Position numbers and translations under genes: made by a program. Shown in pieces: positions 9,345 through 16,735 of a stretch of DNA of 64,000 nucleotides. The stretch's first letter is position 1. Each line of letters begins with the position of its first letter. The DNA is from DASQZK01 sp963809925 (GTDB lineage Bacteria; Bacteroidota; Bacteroidia; Bacteroidales; GCA-2748055): positions 1,091,820 to 1,155,819 of the forward strand of contig CAWELH010000004.1 of the NCBI GenBank assembly GCA_963809925.1, in the 5' to 3' direction. The notes under the pieces are model-generated. The model searched no databases and was not told the DNA's origin. It worked only from the letters and a program-made list of their open reading frames with translations.

Positions 9345-9725
9345 ATGACTTTAAATTCATTTGAATTATCTAAAGACAAAAGGTTTAAGGTAATAGCAAC
9401 AAACTCCGGGGATACTTTGATTGGTAATTATGAAATAAATGATAACATTTTAAAACTGAGATTTGATGAACCTTGGAATTCAATGGAAGGTTCAGATTTT
9501 GGAAAATGACTACCTGAAGAAACGTAGAAATCATTTATTAATGACAATATGATTTTCAGTATTCATAATATAGACAATAAGTCTCTTTCATTTGTTAGTA
9601 CAAAACAGATTGGTACTTACTACGGAGATATTTCTAATGAAATAGTTTTTAATATTTATAGAAAAATTGACCAAAAAACTCTATTCAACGATTTCCTTCA
9701 TTTAGTTGCATTTCATTGCTTTTAA
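9345..9725 (+). pseudogene. Broken small gene with two in-frame stops
   Basis: One frame reads as protein-like throughout: from ATG 9345 for 54 codons to TGA at 9507, five more codons to TAG at 9525, then on to TAA at 9723, about 126 codons in all. The first part (SGDTLIGNYEINDNILKLRF) looks like a lipocalin/META-type beta strand pattern and the second half contains IGTYYGDISNEIVFNIYR. The two halves share the same phase, so this is best read as a decayed gene carrying nonsense changes. The family call is weak. It follows the toxin-antitoxin pair and has the same AT-rich composition, so it may be its cargo. Confidence 0.5.
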
Positions 9726-9886
9726 ACTCAGCTAATGAATTAATTAAATGCCTATTTATCAAGCATTAAGAGGTAACAAGAGAAGATAAAAAGAAGAAAT
9801 TTCAGTTCTTCTCAAACTAAAAAAAGCCAAAATCTGACGAAAAAGGTTCTTAAAGTAAAGGCTGGGAGATAAATGGTTGCAACCTG

Positions 9887-11236
9887 TCAGATGATCATCT
9901 CCCACCCCTTTTCATATTCTCTTGCCCAGTATTTTTTGGCTTCCTGGTCATTAAGGATATGCCCCGTTGATGGATCGATATCGATAGAATGTCCAACACG
10001 TTGTGCAATATTGCCCAATTGGACGAGGAGGGTACTTTTGTAACCGGTTTCGACGTCTGAATGCGGTTTGTCCCCGGTTCTGATGGCAGAGAAGAAATTC
10101 TGAATGTGGGGCCGGTCAAAGGCATCGTTTGATGCTGTGCGGTCCAGGGCGTTTATTTTCTCATCATCCTTCACTTCTTTTACAACTTTTCCTTTCAGGT
10201 CGAAGACGGTGTAATCGTTCCCTGCTGATATCTGCAGGCTTCCCTTGTCGCCATAAAATATACAACCAACCGGAGAACCTTCCGTGTTGGCACCATTACA
10301 GCTCCTGCCTTCCCAGGTAATGGTAACATCTTTAGCAAAGTCCATGGATATTACCTGTGTATCCGGTGTTTCCCAGTCATCATGAAAATGATATCTACCG
10401 CCGTTTGAACTTACGCGCACCGGAAAATCAACATCCAGTCCCCAGCGCAGAAGATCAACGAAGTGTGTGCCGTTATTCAGCGCCTCCCCTGTACCCCAGT
10501 GCCAGAACCAGTGCCAGTTATAATGGATATAGTTGTCTTTGAATGCTTTCCTTGGTGCCGGACCCTGCCAGAGATCCCAGTTAAGCCAACCGGGAACCGT
10601 GACCTCCTTCCCCGTGCCGATGGGCCCTCTTGTGTTGGCGTACCAGCTTTTACCGAAATAAGCGTTGCCGATAACTCCCGATCTGACCTCTTCAATGGCC
10701 TGAATAATGGTAGGTCTTGAGCGCCGTTGCGTTCCCATCTGGACCGCCTTACCGTATTTTGCCGCTGCTTCTACCAGGATCTCCCCTTCATGCGGATTAT
10801 GACTCAGCGGTTTTTCAACGTAAACATGCTTTCCGGCTTTCAGCCCGTATAAGGTAGCAGGGGCATGCCAGTGATCCGGTGTGGCTACCACCAGGGCATC
10901 CACATCGCTGCTCTCGATCGATTTGCGAAAATCTCCAAAGCCTTTCGGCGTGTTTCCCGCAGTGTTTCGAACTTTCTTTACCGCAACATCAATGGCACGC
11001 GAATCGACATCGCAGATATGGATCACTTCGCAGTTGTCCTGAAGCGCGAACTCTTCGGAAAGAGAAAGACCCCGGGCATTTACTCCCATGATCGATACCC
11101 TTATTTTATCATTGGCGCCGAGAATCCTACCGTAACTCTTTGCCGAAAAGCCGGGTAAAATACCTCCCGCTACCATTGCTGCTGATGCACCAGCGGTTTT
11201 CTTAATGAAATTTCTGCGTGATTGTGAATTTTTCAT
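9887..11236 (-). CDS. Gfo/Idh/MocA family oxidoreductase, Tat-exported
   Basis: A 449-aa NAD(P)-dependent sugar or inositol dehydrogenase-like protein. The N-terminus SRRNFIKKTAG followed by a hydrophobic alanine-rich stretch is a twin-arginine signal. The Rossmann part follows (VSIMGVNARG, then VDALVVATPDHWHAPATLYG and VYVEKPLSHNPHEG, whose EKP lysine is the family's catalytic or cofactor-orienting residue). The C-terminal sheet domain includes HWFWHWGTGEALNNGTHFVD. Exported relatives carry a tightly bound cofactor, and some take part in 3-keto-glycoside chemistry; that is a possible link to the DUF1080 and TIM-barrel genes near 62-64 kb. It stands alone on the minus strand. Confidence 0.88.
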   Translation of the reverse strand: MKNSQSRRNFIKKTAGASAAMVAGGILPGFSAKSYGRILGANDKIRVSIMGVNARGLSLSEEFALQDNCEVIHICDVDSRAIDVAVKKVRNTAGNTPKGFGDFRKSIESSDVDALVVATPDHWHAPATLYGLKAGKHVYVEKPLSHNPHEGEILVEAAAKYGKAVQMGTQRRSRPTIIQAIEEVRSGVIGNAYFGKSWYANTRGPIGTGKEVTVPGWLNWDLWQGPAPRKAFKDNYIHYNWHWFWHWGTGEALNNGTHFVDLLRWGLDVDFPVRVSSNGGRYHFHDDWETPDTQVISMDFAKDVTITWEGRSCNGANTEGSPVGCIFYGDKGSLQISAGNDYTVFDLKGKVVKEVKDDEKINALDRTASNDAFDRPHIQNFFSAIRTGDKPHSDVETGYKSTLLVQLGNIAQRVGHSIDIDPSTGHILNDQEAKKYWAREYEKGWEMII

Positions 11237-11429
11237 GCCATCATTTTTTAAGAGGAATATTACTTCATTTTACTTCACTATCCATGGCCCTGGTATAACA
11301 GTAATATAGCCATACATCCTGAAGAGATGTAATCCGGAATTGTATATCGGACCCGGTTCATTACAGGTTGATTATACAAATCTATTTAATTGTTACCGAT
11401 ATTCAAATAAAATTTGGGGAGTGATCCTC

Positions 11430-11567
11430 CTACGCTGAAGCTACGGAGGACGCAGTCCACCTACGCTGAAGCTACGGAGGACGCAGTCCACCTACGCTGA
11501 AGCTACGGAGGACGCAGTCCACATTCGCTGAAGCTATGGAGGACGCAGTCCACATTCGCTTAAGATA
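11430..11567. repeat. 31-bp tandem repeat, about 4.5 copies
   Basis: Units begin at 11430, 11461, 11492 and about 11523, with a partial unit from about 11553. The core reads CTACGCTGAAGCTACGGAGG followed by ACGCAGTCCAC. The first three units are nearly identical and the later ones drift (CATTCGCTGAAGCTATGG). There are no spacers between units. Confidence 0.9.
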
Positions 11568-11577
11568 AAGTGGACTA

Positions 11578-11857
11578 GGTTTGGTGAATTAGGGATGAAT
11601 TTAAGAACTCGATATTTTGAACCACATAAGGCACATAAGATCACATAAGTCTAGAATCGTCATCACTTATTATTTGGTGATTTGGTGATCCTCCTTCGCT
11701 TAAGCTACGGCGGAGGCGGTTTGGTGAATTAGGGATGAATTTAAGAACTCGATATTTTGAACCACATAAGGCACATAAGATCACATAAGTCTAGAATCGT
11801 CATCACTTATTATTTGGTGATTTGGTGATCCTCCTTCGCTTAAGCTACGGCGGACGC
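11578..11857. repeat. 140-bp tandem duplication
   Basis: Two copies, 11578-11717 and 11718-11857, differ at only one visible base (G at 11715, C at 11855); the first 13 bases of a third copy follow (to 11870). Each copy contains one unit related to the 31-bp repeat (CTTCGCTTAAGCTACGGCGG). The near identity means the duplication is recent. Confidence 0.92.
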
Positions 11858-11893
11858 GGTTTGGTGAATTGAAGAGTGACCTATAGAACATCG

Positions 11894-11925
11894 CTAACTT
11901 CCTAACTTCCTAACTTCCTAACTTC
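11894..11925. repeat. CTAACTTC octamer, four tandem copies
   Basis: Four perfect head-to-tail copies of CTAACTTC, preceded by GAACATCG. The same prefix and octamer recur at about 57156-57195, and a related tract at 34455-34486. Confidence 0.9.
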
Positions 11926-12110
11926 ATCACCCCATCACTTCAATTTAGTGAGTTACTGAATCTGGGATGTTCGAAAAAACACATTTGTCCTGGCTGATAT
12001 TCAGTCGTATTGTGGTTGACCGTGTGTGCAGGACCAAAAATAGCCGCATAGCGGTTTCCATTATTTAGACATGGGCTCCCCGGCACTTAATAAAATTATC
12101 ACCGAATAAT

Positions 12111-12141
12111 TTTGCTAATCCGGTAATTGTATATACTTTTG
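12111..12141 (+). promoter_or_regulatory. Bacteroidota-type promoter of the arsR operon
   Basis: TTTG at 12111-12114, a 19-bp spacer, and TACTTTTG at 12134-12141 match the Bacteroidota -33/-7 consensus (TTTG, TAnnTTTG). The -7 box abuts the ArsR palindrome, so repressor binding would block transcription initiation. Confidence 0.75.
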
Positions 12142-12158
12142 TTCGTAATATTACGAAC
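12141..12158. promoter_or_regulatory. ArsR operator palindrome
   Basis: The 18-base sequence GTTCGTAATATTACGAAC is a perfect palindrome, four bases ahead of the arsR ATG and overlapping the -7 box. Size and position suit an ArsR/SmtB dimer, indicating autoregulation. Confidence 0.85.
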
Positions 12159-12162
12159 AGAT

Positions 12163-12462
12163 ATGGAAGTAACTACAGTCATAAGTGAAGACCATAAGAA
12201 ACTGGCCAGGTATGCCAAGGCCATGGGACATCCTGTGCGGGTTTATGTCCTGAAACTGCTTTCCAGCCAGTCGTGTTGTTATAGCGGTGATCTGACAGAG
12301 GTTCTTCCAATAGCAAAGTCGACCTTGTCGCAACATTTGAAAGAATTGAAGGATGCAGGCCTTATCCAGGGGGAGACGGAAGCACCAAAAGTTAAGTATT
12401 GCCTGAATCGTGAAAATTGGGAGGAAGCACGATCATTGCTTTCTTCATTATTAAATATCTGA
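12163..12462 (+). CDS. ArsR-family metalloregulator
   Basis: A 99-aa winged-helix repressor: GHPVRVYVLKLLSSQSCCYS, then GDLTEVLPIAKSTLSQHLKE with the recognition helix, KDAGLIQGE and a wing. The adjacent Cys38-Cys39 is a likely inducer-binding site for a soft metal(loid), as in a common Bacteroidota ArsR subgroup. The ATG at 12163 was chosen because the earlier in-frame TTG at 12127 lies upstream of the promoter and operator. It heads an operon with the thioredoxin-like protein and permease; a second operator-like site lies after it. Confidence 0.9.
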   Translation: MEVTTVISEDHKKLARYAKAMGHPVRVYVLKLLSSQSCCYSGDLTEVLPIAKSTLSQHLKELKDAGLIQGETEAPKVKYCLNRENWEEARSLLSSLLNI

Positions 12463-12478
12463 GTTTTTTTACCTGTAT

Positions 12479-12496
12479 GTTCGCTATTTTACGAAC
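12479..12496. promoter_or_regulatory. Second ArsR operator-like site
   Basis: GTTCGCTATTTTACGAAC keeps both outer half sites (GTTCG and CGAAC) of the arsR operator with the same 18-bp span; a further ACGAAC half site follows at about 12498. It lies 17 bp after the arsR stop and 20 bp before the thioredoxin-like gene, so the downstream genes may be controlled separately. Confidence 0.65.
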
Positions 12497-12516
12497 TACG
12501 AACAAACCTGAAGACG

Positions 12517-12756
12517 ATGAAAATAAAAGTATTAGGATCGGGATGTGCCCGGTGCAGGAGCCTCGAGCAAGTGACCAGCAAAGCCGTAGAGGATATGGGA
12601 CTTGACGCTGAAATTGAAAAGGTAGAGGATATGAGGTTGATCATGGGATACGGTGTTATGAGGACTCCGGCACTGATCATCAATGATAAGATCATTCTTT
12701 CCGGACAGGTGCCTGATCTGGGAGAGATGAAAGAAATCCTGAATAATAATCTTTAG
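12517..12756 (+). CDS. Small thioredoxin-family protein (CARC)
   Basis: A 79-aa redox-active disulfide protein of the MTH895 / 'thioredoxin family' type: MKIKVLGSGCARCRSLE with active-site Cys10 and Cys13, then YGVMRTPALIINDKIILSG carrying the cis-Pro of the thioredoxin fold. Such proteins sit between arsR and a permease in many Bacteroidota operons and may pass thiol-bound metal(loid) or electrons to the permease; that role is inferred. It starts 20 bp after the second operator and ends 17 bp before the permease. Confidence 0.88.
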   Translation: MKIKVLGSGCARCRSLEQVTSKAVEDMGLDAEIEKVEDMRLIMGYGVMRTPALIINDKIILSGQVPDLGEMKEILNNNL

Positions 12757-12773
12757 TTCACGAAAGTACAGAA

Positions 12774-13817
12774 ATGCGGGATGGAATTGAGCCGATGAGA
12801 TCGGTGAGGAACCGGTGGATTATTTTTCCGGCAGGTCTGATCCTGTGGATCCTGATTTATGTGAATCTTCGCACTATCTCTGAGGGAATTACAAGGAATG
12901 TATTGCATCTGCCAGCGGGAAGTCGTCTCACAGAGGCCCTTCGGTTTTTTATTTTTGAGGTGCCCAAAGTCCTTTTACTTTTAATTCTTATCGTATTTGC
13001 TGTGGGCATGATCAGGACCTGGTTCTCACCGGAGAAAACCAGGGATGCATTGGAAGGCAGGTCCTTGTTTACAGGCAATATAATGGCAGCCTTTCTTGGC
13101 ATTGTTACTCCCTTCTGCTCCTGTTCAGCAATACCGTTATTTCTGGGTTTTATTGAAGCCGGCATACCTGTCGGAGTGACCTTCTCTTTCCTTATTGCAG
13201 CGCCAATGATCAATGAAGTTGCTCTTGTTCTGCTTATCGGGCTGTTTGGATGGAAGGTGGCGCTGATATATGTAGTCACAGGGCTGATGATTGCCATCTT
13301 CTCAGGATTTATACTGGGAAAACTCCGTATGGAAAAATACATTGCAGACTGGGTTTTTGATGTAAAGGCTGGAAGGGCTGATACTGGGGAGGAGAAAATG
13401 ACGGTCGGCCGGCGTATGCAAGCAGGAATTGTGGCTGTAAAGGAAATAGTAGGGAAAATCTGGATTTATATCATCGCAGGCATTGCTATCGGTGCGGGAG
13501 CCCATGGATATGTACCTGATGATTTTCTGGCAGGTGTCCTGGGTGATCAGAACTGGTACTCTGTCCCCCTTGCAATACTCGTGGGCGTTCCCTTATACTC
13601 GAATGCTGCAGGCATCATTCCCATAGTAAGCGTACTTATCGAAAAAGGGGTGAGTCTGGGAACAGCTCTTGCTTTCATGATGTCGGTTGTGGGCCTCTCA
13701 CTGCCTGAGATCGTAATTTTAAAAAAGGTTCTGAAATGGCAGCTCATTGCAGTTTTTATTGGTGTGGTAGCCACCGGCATTGTAATCATCGGTTTTCTTT
13801 TTAATTTTCTGCTGTGA
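12774..13817 (+). CDS. DUF318/ArsP-like permease
   Basis: A 347-aa membrane protein (eight or more helices) of the UPF0718/DUF318 permease family, which includes ArsP exporters of trivalent organoarsenicals. The family's signature TPFCSCSAIPLFLGF (about residues 111-125) has the CxC pair expected to bind the substrate; a second half-repeat begins around GVPLYSNAAGIIPIV. An internal ATG at 12795 is an alternative start. Third gene of the ArsR-controlled operon; likely substrate a metal(loid) or its organic form. No arsC or ACR3 is present, so inorganic arsenic resistance is not demonstrated. Confidence 0.85.
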   Translation: MRDGIEPMRSVRNRWIIFPAGLILWILIYVNLRTISEGITRNVLHLPAGSRLTEALRFFIFEVPKVLLLLILIVFAVGMIRTWFSPEKTRDALEGRSLFTGNIMAAFLGIVTPFCSCSAIPLFLGFIEAGIPVGVTFSFLIAAPMINEVALVLLIGLFGWKVALIYVVTGLMIAIFSGFILGKLRMEKYIADWVFDVKAGRADTGEEKMTVGRRMQAGIVAVKEIVGKIWIYIIAGIAIGAGAHGYVPDDFLAGVLGDQNWYSVPLAILVGVPLYSNAAGIIPIVSVLIEKGVSLGTALAFMMSVVGLSLPEIVILKKVLKWQLIAVFIGVVATGIVIIGFLFNFLL

Positions 13818-14199
13818 TCCTGTACGAAATGAATCTCAGTATATATTTTTTGGTACTTACTTCTCGTTTTCCAGGTCTTTACCAGTCGATTATACCCAGA
13901 AGGTATTTGTATTTCTCTTCAACTAAAATTCCGCAGTTGTAATCAATCGGGGTCATTTAAATTTACCAATATAAATTTTCTTAGTACAATTTTCCTGATA
14001 CTGCTTGTTTTGTAAATTTCTTACGCTTTTCCTTAGCTACGATGTCAACGATATAGAACTCAGGCATTAAGATGAACGTCGTGAGGTAAAGGAGTTAAAG
14101 ATTGTTAAATCGGGTATTTTTCTCTTCCCGTACTAATATTCATTCAATTCTGGTATATATTTTGACGGAATATGTAAAAACAACTAAAAAATCAAGGTT
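13818..14199. other. Gene-free gap
   Basis: About 380 bp between the permease and the DUF4251 gene, AT-rich, with no coding frame, repeat or clear terminator recognised. It presumably carries the DUF4251 promoter. Confidence 0.5.
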
Positions 14200-14763
14200 A
14201 TGAAAAATAAGGTATTGTCCCTCGTGATGACTTTCGTAATGGTTGGGGCTCTGTCATCTGCATATGCCAGTCCTCCGCAAGATAAGAAAGCCGCCCGTGA
14301 GGCAAAGAAACAGCTGAAAAAGGAAAAGCTGGAAGCGGCATTTGCGATAACCTCTAATCTGATTGAAAACCAGCAATTTGTACTTGAAGCCGACTGGCTC
14401 AGCAACCAATATGGAAACAGAATACCGGTGACCCCTAATCTGAATTTTATCAGAATTGACACCACCTATGTCGTTCTCCAGATCGGATCGAACTATGGAA
14501 TCGGCTACAACGGCGTTGGCGGCGTGACCGCGGAGGGTCATCTTTCATCCTGGAAGGTTCATAAGAATGAGAAAAAACTCAATTACAGCATCCAGGCGAA
14601 TGTTCTGACAAGTATTGGGATCTTTGATATTTATATGACGGTCAATGCGGATGGTAAGGCCACGGCCAATATATCAGGACTGAGAAGAGGACAGCTCAAT
14701 TATACCGGGGACCTTGTGTCTCTGGATAAAACGCATACCTATAAAGGTCAGACATCCTATTAA
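14200..14763 (+). CDS. DUF4251 exported protein
   Basis: A 187-aa protein with a signal peptide (KNKVLSLVMTFVMVGALSS, then AYA) followed by a basic Lys/Glu helix (PPQDKKAAREAKKQLKKEK) and a beta-rich domain that fits DUF4251, a Bacteroidota-specific periplasmic family. Typical segments are QFVLEADWLSNQYGNRIPV, NFIRIDTTYVVLQIGS and FDIYMTVNADGKATANISG. Function is unknown; single gene, no obvious partner. Confidence 0.8.
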   Translation: MKNKVLSLVMTFVMVGALSSAYASPPQDKKAAREAKKQLKKEKLEAAFAITSNLIENQQFVLEADWLSNQYGNRIPVTPNLNFIRIDTTYVVLQIGSNYGIGYNGVGGVTAEGHLSSWKVHKNEKKLNYSIQANVLTSIGIFDIYMTVNADGKATANISGLRRGQLNYTGDLVSLDKTHTYKGQTSY

Positions 14764-14828
14764 TAAGAAGAAGCTTTGGCCATTTTGACGCTATGGCTAT
14801 GTTCATCCCTGAATTAATCACTCAAATG

Positions 14829-14863
14829 TTTAACTTCAAAATGAATTTCTTGTAATTTTGAAG
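14829..14863 (+). promoter_or_regulatory. Promoter with an overlapping 9-bp dyad
   Basis: TTTA (14829-14832), a 20-bp spacer and TAATTTTG (14853-14860) fit the Bacteroidota promoter pattern, with a weak -33 box. A perfect inverted repeat, CTTCAAAAT at 14834-14842 and ATTTTGAAG at 14855-14863, overlaps the -7 box and could be an operator. It lies 25 bp ahead of the dehydratase start. Confidence 0.45.
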
Positions 14864-14887
14864 CTCAAACTTTAATTGTAGAGGTAT

Positions 14888-16705
14888 ATGGGGATGACGA
14901 TGACAGAAAAGATCCTTGCTGCCCATAGTGGTCAGGATACAGTAAAACCGGGTGATATCATTGATGTGGTTATAGATGCCAGAGTAGCCAGGGATTTTGG
15001 AGGAGCTAATGTGGTCAAAAATATCAATGATTATGATCTTGGGATTGAAGATCCATCGAGGACTTTCTTCACCTTCGATTGTAATCCGACAGGTTCTGAT
15101 CAAAAATACACCGCCAATCAGCACACCTGTCGTGTGTTTGCACGAAATCACGGTATCAAGGTTTACGATATTAACAAAGGTATCGGTACTCATATACTAA
15201 TTGAGGAAGGCCTAGCTTTTCCGGGTTCCACTGCGGTTTCGACCGATTCACACGCGAACATCCTGGGTGCCATTGGAGCATTCGGACAGGGAATGGGTGA
15301 CAAAGACATCGCCGCTGCCTGGAGCAAGGGGAAAGTGTGGTTTAAAGTACCAGCTTCTGTAAAAATATATCTGAAAGGAAAGTTTCCTGATTCGGTCTCT
15401 GCAAAAGATATCGTACTGAATCTTCTTTTCCATTTTGGACCTGAAAAACTACTCGGATATGCAGTGGAAATTTATGGTGATGACATTGATCATCTGAGTC
15501 TTGACGATAGGATCACCATTTCATCGATGGCTACTGAAATGGGAGCCATAATTATTCTATTTCCCCCAAACAAAGCGGTCATGAGGTATTGCAGGTCACG
15601 GACGAGAAAACATGTTGAGCCGGTCGCAGCGGATCCCGATGCCGAATATGCCTGGATTGAAAAATTGAACGCCACTGAATTTAATCGCAGGGTTTCCCTG
15701 CCCGGTCAGCCAGCCGATGCTGTTGAAGCGTTAAAACTGGAAAAGATCAGAATTGATTCAGTTTTTATCGGGAGCTGCACCAATGGCAGGATCAGTGATA
15801 TGCGTGCTGCAGCAGGCATTCTCAGGGGAAGAAAAGTTGCAGAAGGTGTCATCCTGAAAATTGTCCCCTCCACCGATCTTGTCTGGCAACGATGTCTTGA
15901 TGAGGGACTGATCGACGTCTTTAAGGAAGCCGGGGCAATGGTTTCAAATGCCGGATGTGCCGGATGTGCTGCAGGTCAGGTGGGGCAAAACGGTCCGGGT
16001 GAAGTGAGTGTAAGTACAGGAAACAGAAACTTTCCCGGTAAACAAGGGAAAGGAGATGTGTATCTTGCTTCACCCGAGGTGGCGGCGGCGTCCGCCATTG
16101 CAGGTTTTATTACCACTCCCGACAGGATCCCGGATGAACCTTTGATCACCGACCACGAAGAAAAGCCAAAACACAAATCTGAAGAGCGCAGAGTTATACC
16201 TGAACGAACTGACACCGGAAAACCGGTAATACTGAAGGGTAGGGCATGGCTCATCAATAAAAGTAACATAGATACGGATATGATCTATCATAACCGCTAT
16301 CTTGCCGTTACCGAACTTTCAGATATGGGTAAGTATACCTTCGACAATCTTGAAGGTTATACTACTTTTGCTGAAAAGGCCCTGAAAGGTGACATCATTT
16401 TTACAGGAAGCAATTTTGGTGCAGGCAGCTCACGGCAACAGGCGGTCGATTGTTTCATATCCCTCGGAATTCAGGCATTGGTTGCAGGCTCTTTTGGGGC
16501 CATTTATGAGAGGAATGCCATTAATGCGGGCTTTCCTGTGTTCACATCAGCAAAGATAGATGAGCTTGGTATCACAGATGGTGATGAGGTTATGATAGAC
16601 CTGAAAAGTGGTGAGATTAAAAACATCAGTAAAAAAACAAAAATTATGGTTGATAAATTCTCGGAAGTTCAGATGGAGATTTATCAGAATGGAGGCCTGT
16701 TTTAA
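14888..16705 (+). CDS. Fused aconitase/3-isopropylmalate dehydratase family protein
   Basis: A 605-aa [4Fe-4S] hydro-lyase with a LeuC-like large domain (1 to about 420) joined to a LeuD-like swivel domain (about 450-605). Cluster cysteines lie in IGSCTNGR (about 297) and AGCAGCAAGQ (about 357 and 360); DSHANILGAIGAFGQGMGD marks the large-domain active site and GSNFGAGSSRQQA (about 507) the small-domain substrate loop. The start MGMTMTEKILA is typical. The substrate could be isopropylmalate, homoaconitate or a related hydroxyacid; no leuA, leuB or other pathway gene is adjacent. asnA follows 30 bp later. A second, divergent fused paralogue is at 18980-20776. Confidence 0.85.
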   Translation: MGMTMTEKILAAHSGQDTVKPGDIIDVVIDARVARDFGGANVVKNINDYDLGIEDPSRTFFTFDCNPTGSDQKYTANQHTCRVFARNHGIKVYDINKGIGTHILIEEGLAFPGSTAVSTDSHANILGAIGAFGQGMGDKDIAAAWSKGKVWFKVPASVKIYLKGKFPDSVSAKDIVLNLLFHFGPEKLLGYAVEIYGDDIDHLSLDDRITISSMATEMGAIIILFPPNKAVMRYCRSRTRKHVEPVAADPDAEYAWIEKLNATEFNRRVSLPGQPADAVEALKLEKIRIDSVFIGSCTNGRISDMRAAAGILRGRKVAEGVILKIVPSTDLVWQRCLDEGLIDVFKEAGAMVSNAGCAGCAAGQVGQNGPGEVSVSTGNRNFPGKQGKGDVYLASPEVAAASAIAGFITTPDRIPDEPLITDHEEKPKHKSEERRVIPERTDTGKPVILKGRAWLINKSNIDTDMIYHNRYLAVTELSDMGKYTFDNLEGYTTFAEKALKGDIIFTGSNFGAGSSRQQAVDCFISLGIQALVAGSFGAIYERNAINAGFPVFTSAKIDELGITDGDEVMIDLKSGEIKNISKKTKIMVDKFSEVQMEIYQNGGLF

Positions 16706-16735
16706 GATATATTTGAGAACCCTAAAATACCTGTC

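Larger units (their letters stand above)
11237..12110. other. Gene-free repeat field
   Basis: About 870 bp without a credible gene between the oxidoreductase and the arsR promoter. It holds 31-bp tandem units, a 140-bp tandem duplication, a CTAACTTC tract (all listed separately) and, near 12030-12065, a degenerate hairpin segment (CCGCATAGCGGTTTCC) resembling the two-hairpin element at 45.2 and 57.1 kb. Confidence 0.7.

Noticed and set aside
10477..11158. Several plus-strand frames opposite the Gfo/Idh gene
   Set aside because: Shadow frames; the minus-strand protein has clear family motifs along the whole stretch.
11430..11567. CRISPR array suggested by the regular 31-bp repeat
   Set aside because: Units join head to tail with no spacers, they drift in sequence, and no cas genes are present.
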